Shown here: positions 43,572-50,806 of the stretch, in pieces
Position numbering within the stretch: the stretch's first letter is position 1
Layout of the letters: the number at the start of each line of letters is the position of its first letter
Assembly (NCBI GenBank): GCA_002311635.1
Contig: DBZJ01000009.1
Span: 232 to 64,231, forward strand
Direction of reading: 5' to 3'
DNA: 64,000 nt
Origin: Syntrophaceae bacterium UBA1163
GTDB taxonomy: Bacteria > Desulfobacterota > BSN033 > UBA1163
Program-made: the position numbers and the translations under genes
The notes under the pieces: generated by a model
Seen by the model: only the letters and a program-made list of their open reading frames with translations
Told to the model about the DNA's origin: nothing
Database searches by the model: none

Positions 43572-44138
43572 ATGGTACTGAAAAGCAGAGAAAAAATATT
43601 GATCATCTTGGCCGTCATTGCTATTGCCTTTTGGGCCTTCGTCACCTTTTACTACGCGCCGCAGAGTCGCAAAATGAAGGCGTTGGAGGCAGACCTCAAA
43701 GCGGCTGATCTCAGATCTGAAGAATCCCAGCTGGTGACGAAAGGGGTAGAAACGTTAGAGGCCGAAATCCTTCGTCAGGAGGATGCGCTAAAAAGACTAA
43801 GCGAACGAACCCTGAGAGGCGAAGAATTCAGAACCTTCCTAAGACACTTAGCCAGGGAAAGCGACTCCCCTGAGATGAAGGTGATCTCTCTGATCCCTCA
43901 AGAAGAAAATCTTCCGCCTCCCGAGGGGCAGAAGGAACGTCCTGCTCCTCAATACAGGAGGGTAACTGTTCAGATGGTTCTTCACTCAACCTTTGGGAAG
44001 CTGGAGACCTATTTAAAAGGGATTGAACAACTTCCTTTTCTCATCAATGTGGACAATATCCAGATGGAAAGGATCGAAGAGGTTCAGCCCTTTTCAAAGG
44101 TCACCATAGGGTTAAGTATGTATGTTACTTCACAATAG
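43572..44138 (+). CDS. mshJ: PilO/GspM-like pilus alignment protein (MshJ-like)
   Basis: A 188-residue inner-membrane protein: short cytoplasmic N-end, one helix (ILIILAVIAIAFWAFVTFYY, about 9-28), a coiled coil (about 32-80) and a ferredoxin-like periplasmic domain with RRVTVQMVLHSTFGKLETYL, as in PilO. It links inner-membrane PilN to the secretin complex. It begins 3 bases after the PilM-PilN gene. Confidence 0.82.
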   Translation: MVLKSREKILIILAVIAIAFWAFVTFYYAPQSRKMKALEADLKAADLRSEESQLVTKGVETLEAEILRQEDALKRLSERTLRGEEFRTFLRHLARESDSPEMKVISLIPQEENLPPPEGQKERPAPQYRRVTVQMVLHSTFGKLETYLKGIEQLPFLINVDNIQMERIEEVQPFSKVTIGLSMYVTSQ

Positions 44139-44146
44139 AAGATCGG

Positions 44147-44215
44147 GCGGCCTCGGAGGGCCGCCCCTACAGACGTTAGAACCAAGTAGGGGAGTCCCTC
44201 TGCGGGCTCCCAACC
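44147..44215. repeat. GGGCGGCC...GGCCGCCC palindromic repeat
   Basis: GGGCGGCC, TCGGA, GGGCCGCCC forms a strong hairpin, followed by CCTACAG and a less regular GGGAGTCCCTCTGCGGGCTCCC. The related GGGGCGGCCCTCTGCGGCCGCTC occurs in frame inside the yfhO-like gene at 51150. Confidence 0.6.
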
Positions 44216-44233
44216 CTTGAAGGAGAAAATTCC

Positions 44234-44839
44234 GTGAGACAACATCGAAAAATAATTATGGCTACGGTCTTCATCACCTTTTTCATTTTTGCCGGAATCG
44301 ACCTGCTGCACCCGATCCGGGCAAACGGACAGGCCAAAGAGAGGACAATTTCCCCTCAAGAAAGTAGGAGGGATCCATTCCTCCTCCCTTCGGACGTCCA
44401 TCTCCTTTCGAAGATCGGATTGTCTCCAGGAATGAAGGGAGTTTTCCCAAAAACGGAAACGGATGCGCCGGTCAAGGCCATTTTAATCGGCGACCGCATT
44501 CGATTGGCATTGATCGATCATCATATTGTTACCGTAGGAGATTCGATCCATGGCGAAAAGGTTTTAGAGATTAAAACAGACCGAGTCATTTTAGGAAAAG
44601 GAGAGCAAAAGAAAACCCTTCTTTTGCCTCAAAGCCCCGTTCCATTAACCGTTGAAGAGAAACCCCACCTTTCTCCTCCCCCGCAAAAGGGGGAGCGAAC
44701 CCCGTTAGAAATTCCAGTCGGTGCGACTCGAAACCGAGCGGTGAGCCAAACCCCGCCGGAGGGACCTCATCCCGCAGCAGAGCAGGGGGCTATCCTTTCT
44801 AACGAGGTGAAGGAGGGAGTTAAAGGAGATGAACGATGA
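44234..44839 (+). CDS. mshK: PilP-like lipoprotein-type pilus protein (MshK-like)
   Basis: A 201-residue protein, GTG start with GAAGGAG upstream. An N-terminal hydrophobic segment (IIMATVFITFFIFAGIDLL) is followed by a linker and a PilP-like small beta domain (about 75-135: VKAILIGDRIRLALIDHHIV, then ILGKGEQKKTLLL). The C-terminal 55 residues are low complexity and partly coded by a palindromic repeat (LSPPPQKGER). It couples PilN/PilO to the secretin. Its stop overlaps the start of the secretin gene by 4 bases. Confidence 0.75.
   Translation: MRQHRKIIMATVFITFFIFAGIDLLHPIRANGQAKERTISPQESRRDPFLLPSDVHLLSKIGLSPGMKGVFPKTETDAPVKAILIGDRIRLALIDHHIVTVGDSIHGEKVLEIKTDRVILGKGEQKKTLLLPQSPVPLTVEEKPHLSPPPQKGERTPLEIPVGATRNRAVSQTPPEGPHPAAEQGAILSNEVKEGVKGDER
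44660..44700. repeat. Palindromic repeat in the PilP-like gene
   Basis: CCTTTCTCCTCCCCCGCAAAAGGGGGAGC: stem CTCCCCC/GGGGGAG around CAAAA, in frame. Confidence 0.55.
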
Positions 44840-46557
44840 AAACGAAGACCCTCTTTATGCTCTATCTCATTCCATTGCTGGTCCTGGGATGCGCTACTCT
44901 CCCGAATAAGGAGCGTGCCAAGTTACCTCCCCAAAAGGCGGAGGCTGTAAGACCTCAACCTCCTCCTGAAGAAAAATTGAAAGAACTGATGATCCCCCAA
45001 ATGGAGGAGGCGAAAAAGGTGCCCGAAAAGCTCTTCTCCATCTACGCGAGGGATTCGAGTATCCAGGATGTCCTTCTGGCCTTTTCAAAGGAGAGCGACC
45101 TCAACATTGTCATCGATCCCCAGTTGAGCGGCAAAGTAACCGTGGATTTAAAGCGCGTCACCTTAAAAGAAGCCTTGGATACCGTTCTCTCTCCGCTCGG
45201 CTGGACTTATCGAACCGATGGAAAATTCATCAAAGTATTAAGGCCTGAGGTCGAGACCCGTTTCTTCACACTGAATTATATGGCCACGAAACGGAGCGGA
45301 AAAAGGGAGGTCTATGCCACCACCAGCACAACGCAAGCCCAACAAACGAGTACGAGCACTACCATTTCGGGCATTTCAGGCGTTTCAGGCCTTCCGGATC
45401 AGCAGACTACCTACAATCCAGTGGCAGGGGCAAGAACCGGGTATACTGGCGTCGTCAGTGAGGATGACGTGGATTTGTGGAAGGAAATTCGAAAAGGATT
45501 AGAGGCTCTCATCTTTGGATTCGTTGAAGAGAAGGGAAAAGAGGGGACTTCTTCCGAGAAAGAAAAAGTGACCTGGACCAGAGTGGACGAAACAGGGAAG
45601 AGGTTGGCGATCAACAAATCGACAGGGGTGATCATGGTTACCGATTACCCTGTCAATTTGAATAGGGTCGCCTGCTACATTGAGACTGTAGAGGCAAGTT
45701 CCCAGAGGCAGGTCAGCATCGAGGCAAAAATCATGGAGGTAACTCTCTCCGATAGTCACCAAGAAGGGATTAACTGGAAAGTGATCGAAGGGCTTCCTAG
45801 TTCCACTAACTTAGCTTGGGGACTTACAGATAAAACAGGGAAGACCGGGTTTCCAGGTGGAACGAGTGGTTTCCTTAACAGTACCGGGACAGGGGGGACA
45901 ACAACGACGACAACCAGCCAGATTCTCACCCCCGGTATTTTTAAAGTCATGCCTTACGGAGGCCTTTTCGCGCTCGGTGCGGCAGGGTCGCAAGTAGCCC
46001 TCTCAGATATCATGCAGGCGATCGCACAACAGGGGGATGTGAAGGTTCTCTCCAGTCCGACCATCTCAACTCTCAATAATCAGAAAGCGATTATCCGAGT
46101 TGGAAATCAGAGTGTCTTCTTTATTACCGGGGCGGTGGCTACACAAACGACTGTGACCCAGTTCATTCAACCCATGACCATTGATATTGGGATCATCCTG
46201 GATGTGACTCCCCAAATTGCCGAAGATGGCACCATCATCATGAACATTCATCCCAGTATCACCGCCCAGACCGGGAGTGTGACGGCACCCGATGGAAAGT
46301 CAACTTTTCCCCTCCTGAGCGTGAGGGAGACCGACACAACAGTGAGGGTCAGAGACGGCCAGACGATTATCATTGGTGGCCTGATGCAGGAGCAGACTGA
46401 GGAGGATTATACCGGCGTTCCTGTCTTGCAGTCCCTTCCGGTAATGGGCCCTCTGTTCCGATTCAAGAGCCGAACAAAAACGAAATCGGAACTGGTGATC
46501 ATGATCACCCCTACCCTTCAACTGGGTAAAAAGGTGGAAGACTTCGCAAAACAATAA
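44836..46557 (+). CDS. mshL: Secretin of MSHA/type IV pilus type (MshL-like)
   Basis: A 573-residue outer-membrane secretin. The signal peptide ends in a lipobox (LIPLLVLGCATL, Cys19). An N0/STN-like domain follows (about 70-140: SIYARDSSIQDVLLAFSKES), an N1-like region, and the secretin domain (about 300-565: VLSSPTISTLNNQKAIIRVG, then VRDGQTIIIGGLMQEQTEED and VPVLQSLPVMGPLFRF). The GxxP-type region LSSPTIST and the PVLQ.LPVMG motif are diagnostic. The lipoprotein form may need no separate pilotin. Confidence 0.9.
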   Translation: MKTKTLFMLYLIPLLVLGCATLPNKERAKLPPQKAEAVRPQPPPEEKLKELMIPQMEEAKKVPEKLFSIYARDSSIQDVLLAFSKESDLNIVIDPQLSGKVTVDLKRVTLKEALDTVLSPLGWTYRTDGKFIKVLRPEVETRFFTLNYMATKRSGKREVYATTSTTQAQQTSTSTTISGISGVSGLPDQQTTYNPVAGARTGYTGVVSEDDVDLWKEIRKGLEALIFGFVEEKGKEGTSSEKEKVTWTRVDETGKRLAINKSTGVIMVTDYPVNLNRVACYIETVEASSQRQVSIEAKIMEVTLSDSHQEGINWKVIEGLPSSTNLAWGLTDKTGKTGFPGGTSGFLNSTGTGGTTTTTTSQILTPGIFKVMPYGGLFALGAAGSQVALSDIMQAIAQQGDVKVLSSPTISTLNNQKAIIRVGNQSVFFITGAVATQTTVTQFIQPMTIDIGIILDVTPQIAEDGTIIMNIHPSITAQTGSVTAPDGKSTFPLLSVRETDTTVRVRDGQTIIIGGLMQEQTEEDYTGVPVLQSLPVMGPLFRFKSRTKTKSELVIMITPTLQLGKKVEDFAKQ

Positions 46558-46562
46558 GAGGC

Positions 46563-46630
46563 AAGGGGTCGAGGGGTCGAACCACCCAAACTTGAACCCT
46601 GGAATCCTTAGAATCCTCGAACCCTTTTGG
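46563..46630. repeat. Intergenic hairpin of GGGTCGAGG-type words
   Basis: AAGGGGTCGAGGGGTCGAACC forms one arm and GAATCCTCGAACCCTTTT the other; the 3' end overlaps the ribosome site of the next gene. Degenerate word repeats as at 36434. Confidence 0.5.
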
Positions 46631-46638
46631 AGAAAACC

Positions 46639-47748
46639 ATGTACCAAAGATTTTATAGTCTGAGAGAAAAACCATTTGTCCTGACCCCTGACCCTCAATT
46701 TCTCTTCTTAAGCGAGGGCCATCGTACCGCGATCGAATCTCTTCTTTACGGGATTCGGCAGAAGGAAGGGTTTATGGTCATTACCGGAGATATCGGAACC
46801 GGGAAGACAACCATCTGCCGGGCCCTCTTGGAGAGATTGGATAAAAACGTGAAGACGGCGGTCATCTTCAATTCCTTCCTCACCGAAGAAGAATTGTTGG
46901 AAGCGATTCTCCGCGATTTCGGATTCTCTTCAAAGGGAAGGACCAAGAAGGAGCGGATCGATGCGCTGAACAAAATACTCATCTACTTCTTGTCCCACGG
47001 AAAGAATGCCGTCCTGATCATCGACGAGGCCCAGAATTTATCCATCCCTGTCCTGGAGCAGATTCGCATGCTCTCCAATTTGGAGACGGAAAAGGAGAAA
47101 TTGTTTCAGATCATATTATTTGGCCAGTTAGAGCTGGACCAAAAACTCCGGTCCGCCGAATTGAAACAATTGAACCAACGGATCGCCATCCGGCATTACC
47201 TCCAGCCCCTCACCCAAACGGAAATGGAGTCTTATATTTACCAGCGTCTAATGATGGCAGGCTCTCAGGGGAGCATAACCTTTTCAAGATCTGCTCTCCA
47301 CGAGATCTACAGATTTTCGAGAGGGGCGCCCAGGCTGATCAACCTTCTCTGCGATCGAGCCCTATTGGCCGGTTTCATCCAACAGACCCATTATTTCGAC
47401 AAAGAAATTATCAAGCTGGCGAAGGACAGCCTTTTGGGAGAGGAAGCAGTCCCAAAGCCATTCTATTCTTTTCCCTTGCCAAGAAATTTAAGCTCGTTAC
47501 GCATCCCGTTCTTGACGATTTTCCTTTTCTTAATGGCGGGTATGATCTCAACAAGCCAAGGCCATTTTCCTTCGCATCAAGATGCAAAGAATGCTATTGG
47601 GGGAAGAGTTCAAGGCATCTATTCTCGGATATCGGAATCTATTCCTCCTTCTATTCCTGCCCTTCCACTGGATAAGGAACGGTTTCAAAATTCTGCAAAA
47701 GAGCCTTTCGAGAATCCAGAAAGGGCATCCCAGGAGGTTTCAAAATGA
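46639..47748 (+). CDS. mshM: ExeA-like AAA ATPase of the pilus operon (MshM-like)
   Basis: A 369-residue protein. The ATPase core opens MYQRFYSLREKPFVLTPDPQ and has Walker A GDIGTGKTT and Walker B AVLIIDEAQNL. One transmembrane helix near 295-313 is followed by a short periplasmic tail. Unlike the paralogue at 10259 it has no peptidoglycan-binding domain. The ATG at 46639 is preferred over an upstream TTG because of GGAG 8 bases ahead. It overlaps the TPR gene by 4 bases. Confidence 0.85.
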   Translation: MYQRFYSLREKPFVLTPDPQFLFLSEGHRTAIESLLYGIRQKEGFMVITGDIGTGKTTICRALLERLDKNVKTAVIFNSFLTEEELLEAILRDFGFSSKGRTKKERIDALNKILIYFLSHGKNAVLIIDEAQNLSIPVLEQIRMLSNLETEKEKLFQIILFGQLELDQKLRSAELKQLNQRIAIRHYLQPLTQTEMESYIYQRLMMAGSQGSITFSRSALHEIYRFSRGAPRLINLLCDRALLAGFIQQTHYFDKEIIKLAKDSLLGEEAVPKPFYSFPLPRNLSSLRIPFLTIFLFLMAGMISTSQGHFPSHQDAKNAIGGRVQGIYSRISESIPPSIPALPLDKERFQNSAKEPFENPERASQEVSK

Positions 47749-48995
47749 GCCTGATCATCGATGCCCTCAAAAGGGCACAACAGCTTCGATTGAGCGGGGC
47801 CGAGGAGTCTCCAACCTTGAACTATCCATACCCGAAGAGAAAAACGGGGAGGAGGTCTAAAAAACAATGGATTCCCGTCGGCGCGGGTCTCATCGGCCTC
47901 TGTATCGTTCTACTCGTTCTTTTGCGACCTGCCTCTTCACCCTTGGCCACCCAAACCAATCGAGCCATCGTTCCCGTGGAGAGGGAGCCTTCTGTTTCTG
48001 TAGCGGAGAAGATGCCTTCAGAGCCTCCGAAGGAAGTGGTGGGTGCGGCAAAGGATGAAGAACCGCTGTCTGCTGGATCTTCAGCCAAAGGCGATCGCCC
48101 GCAGGCGAGCCAGACCCTGAAGCCCGTCAACAGCAGGACTGAATCGGGGAAGGCAATAAATCCCGGCCACGGTGGGAGTGGTTCGGGGCAAGCACGCCCT
48201 CAGGTATCCCTCAACGCTGGGGCGCCCCTCAGCGAGCACCCCTCTTATCCCCAAGAAGAGAAGAAGTCAGTTGAAACGGCGACATCTTCCACTGGAAAAA
48301 AGGGAGGACCGTTGAAAAAACAGGCACCCCCTCCTCTCGCCGCTCAGAAAGAAAATAAGCCCCTTAAGTCTATCGGGGTAGAACAGGAAGGCGGAAAGGC
48401 CGGCGCATTGGCCTCGGATGTCCTCACTCATTTCAATTCAGGGGTGACTTTCTATAACCAGAGAGAATTTTCAAGAGCAATCCAGGCCTACCAGAAGGTT
48501 ATCGAGCTGGATCCGACCTATGTCGAGGCCTATAACAATCTGGGGATCATCTATCAAACGATCGGGGATGTGGACAGGGCCTTCGGAGCTTACCAGAAAG
48601 CAACGGAGATCAATCCAAGGTATGATAAAGGATATAATAATCTTGGGATCCTCCTTTTGCTCAAGGGCCGTGACGAAGAGGCGCTGGAGGATTTCCAAAA
48701 AGCTCTGGCCATCAATCCTAAGAATATCGAAAGTTTTATTAACCTCGGGACCCTTTTTAAGAAAAAAGGCCAGTGGGATGAGGCGATTGAGTCGTATCAG
48801 AAGGCTCTGGCGATTGATCGCCTCCACAGGGAGACGCACTACAATATGGCGCTGCTTTATGAACAAATGGAGAAGTTAGAATTGGCGATCAGCCATTATC
48901 AACAATTTATCCGGCTCTCCTCGAGATCCGATCCGGAATTGGTCTCGCGGGTGCAAAGACATTTAAACGATTTAATGAAGGCGAAAAATAGGTAA
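47745..48995 (+). CDS. mshN: TPR-repeat protein with GspB/MshN-like head (MshN-like)
   Basis: A 416-residue protein. It starts MSLIIDALKRAQQLRLSG, the same head as the GspB-like protein at 9600. One membrane helix lies at about 45-63, then a low-complexity linker (65-220), then four or more TPR units (about 228-400), each with the pattern YVEAYNNLGIIYQTIGDVDRA or NPKNIESFINLGTLFKKKG. It probably anchors peptidoglycan or scaffold proteins for the pilus, as MshN does. Confidence 0.83.
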   Translation: MSLIIDALKRAQQLRLSGAEESPTLNYPYPKRKTGRRSKKQWIPVGAGLIGLCIVLLVLLRPASSPLATQTNRAIVPVEREPSVSVAEKMPSEPPKEVVGAAKDEEPLSAGSSAKGDRPQASQTLKPVNSRTESGKAINPGHGGSGSGQARPQVSLNAGAPLSEHPSYPQEEKKSVETATSSTGKKGGPLKKQAPPPLAAQKENKPLKSIGVEQEGGKAGALASDVLTHFNSGVTFYNQREFSRAIQAYQKVIELDPTYVEAYNNLGIIYQTIGDVDRAFGAYQKATEINPRYDKGYNNLGILLLLKGRDEEALEDFQKALAINPKNIESFINLGTLFKKKGQWDEAIESYQKALAIDRLHRETHYNMALLYEQMEKLELAISHYQQFIRLSSRSDPELVSRVQRHLNDLMKAKNR

Positions 48996-49007
48996 CGCAT
49001 GAAAATC

Positions 49008-49045
49008 AGAAATCCCCCGGTAGGCAGGGGAGGATTGGGAAGTAG
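49008..49045. repeat. Short palindromic repeat AAATCCCCC...GGGGAGGATT
   Basis: An imperfect palindrome in the gap before mshE, similar to the elements of the pilus genes. It may act as attenuator or be a repeat remnant. Confidence 0.4.
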
Positions 49046-49078
49046 ATTTTCTGGGTAATTGATCTTTGGAGGTATTCT

Positions 49079-50806
49079 ATGGCCGAGGAGAAAAAAAGTT
49101 TTGGAGATTTTCTGGTGAGATTGGGGGTCCTCAGCGCTGATCAGTTGAGAACAGCCTCCCAGGAACAGAAACAGAGAGGCGAACGCCTGGAACAGACCAT
49201 CGTCCGGCTGGGTTATGCTAAAGAAGAGGTGATCCTGCAGGGCTTGGCCGATTATTTTAATCTCCCCTATGTCGATCTCGACACCTATCTAATTGATGAG
49301 AATATCGTAAAAACCATCCCCGAAGACCTGGCGCGGCGCCATACATTAATCCCTCTCTTTAAGATCGGAAACACGTTGACGGTCGCCATGCCCGATCCCC
49401 TTAATCTCCTTGCATTGGATGAGGTGAGGAACAAGGTGAAGAACGACGTGGAGATAGCCATCGGCACCGAAAAAAAGATTAAAAAAGCGATTGAACAACA
49501 CTACGGAGCCGCAGCCACGGTCTTTGAAAGTACCCTCCAGCAAATGGCACAGGGCAGCGTAGGCGGGCTGCCCCAGGAATCTACAGACTACAGAAAAACG
49601 CATGACCTCATTGCCAAAGACGTTCGGCCAGGAGCGATGGAAGATGCTTCTGCTGCCCGGGTGCTCGATTTGGTCATGATTCAAGCCATTCGAGATCGGG
49701 CCAGCGATATTCATTTCGAACCCGACGAAAAGAACCTACGGGTCCGGTTACGAATTGACGGCTTTTTATATGAATCTCTAACCCTCCCTAAGCCAATCCA
49801 GCCGGCCATCACTTCGAGGATTAAAATCCTGGCTGAGATGGATATTGCGGAGACGAGGCTTCCCCAGGACGGAAATTTCAATGTCAAAATGGAGAAACGG
49901 GGTTTTGAAATCCGGGTCTCAACGTTTCCTACGATCTACGGTGAAAACGTGGTGCTTCGAATTCTTGACCAGACCAGCCCCCTTTTCAAGCTGGATGATT
50001 TGGGGTTTTCCGGAGAGATGCTAAAACAATTCAAGCAACTGGTTCGAAAAACGAACGGGATCATCCTGGTCACCGGACCGACAGGCAGTGGGAAAACAAC
50101 CACCCTCTACGGCCTCTTAAACATGATCAATTCGAAGGATAAAAACATTATCACCATAGAGGACCCTGTGGAGTACCGGTTGGCTCTGATCAGACAGACA
50201 CAGATCAATCCCAAAGCAGGAATTAGCTTTGCCACGGGATTGAGGTCTATTCTCAGGCAGGACCCTGATATCATCATGATCGGAGAGATCAGGGACCTGG
50301 AGACCTCAGAGATTGCGATGCAGGCAGCCCTGACAGGCCATCTGGTATTGAGCACGCTACATACGAATGACGCGCCAGAGGCGATCTCCCGACTGATGGA
50401 TATCGGCGTGGAGCCCTACCTCATCTCATCCTGTGTCATCGGGGTTTTAGCACAACGTCTGGTCCGGACCATCTGTCCGGATTGCAAGGCGTCTTATCAG
50501 ATTGACACGAAGGGCACGAGTGATCTTGGCGCTGACGTCTCGAAATCAAAAGGACCGTTAACCCTCTATCGGGGGAAGGGCTGCAAAAATTGCAAACAGT
50601 CCGGATTCCGGGGAAGAACCGGGATCTTCGAGCTTCTCTTGGTCAATGACGAGATTAAGAAGCTTATTTCCGAAAGAGCTTCGGTCCAGGTGATTCGAGA
50701 GGTAGCGAAGAAGACGGCAGGAATGGTTCCCTTGAGAGAGGACGGCCTGGAAAAGGTTCTAAAAGGAATTACCACCCTTAAAGAAGTGGATCGGGTGGCT
50801 TACTAA
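49079..50806 (+). CDS. mshE: GspE/PilB/MshE-family secretion ATPase
   Basis: A 575-residue AAA-type ATPase. An MshEN/GspE_N domain (about 1-150: FGDFLVRLGVLSADQLRTAS) precedes the core. The core has Walker A GPTGSGKTTTLYGL (about 340-353), Asp box ITIEDPVEYRLALI, Walker B QDPDIIMIGEIRD, His box LSTLHTNDAPEA and the C-terminal zinc motif CPDC ... CKNCKQSGFRGR. It polymerises the pilus. The ATG has GGAGG 8 bases upstream. It is the last gene of the operon and its 3' end overlaps the convergent yfhO-like gene by 29 bases. Confidence 0.92.
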   Translation: MAEEKKSFGDFLVRLGVLSADQLRTASQEQKQRGERLEQTIVRLGYAKEEVILQGLADYFNLPYVDLDTYLIDENIVKTIPEDLARRHTLIPLFKIGNTLTVAMPDPLNLLALDEVRNKVKNDVEIAIGTEKKIKKAIEQHYGAAATVFESTLQQMAQGSVGGLPQESTDYRKTHDLIAKDVRPGAMEDASAARVLDLVMIQAIRDRASDIHFEPDEKNLRVRLRIDGFLYESLTLPKPIQPAITSRIKILAEMDIAETRLPQDGNFNVKMEKRGFEIRVSTFPTIYGENVVLRILDQTSPLFKLDDLGFSGEMLKQFKQLVRKTNGIILVTGPTGSGKTTTLYGLLNMINSKDKNIITIEDPVEYRLALIRQTQINPKAGISFATGLRSILRQDPDIIMIGEIRDLETSEIAMQAALTGHLVLSTLHTNDAPEAISRLMDIGVEPYLISSCVIGVLAQRLVRTICPDCKASYQIDTKGTSDLGADVSKSKGPLTLYRGKGCKNCKQSGFRGRTGIFELLLVNDEIKKLISERASVQVIREVAKKTAGMVPLREDGLEKVLKGITTLKEVDRVAY

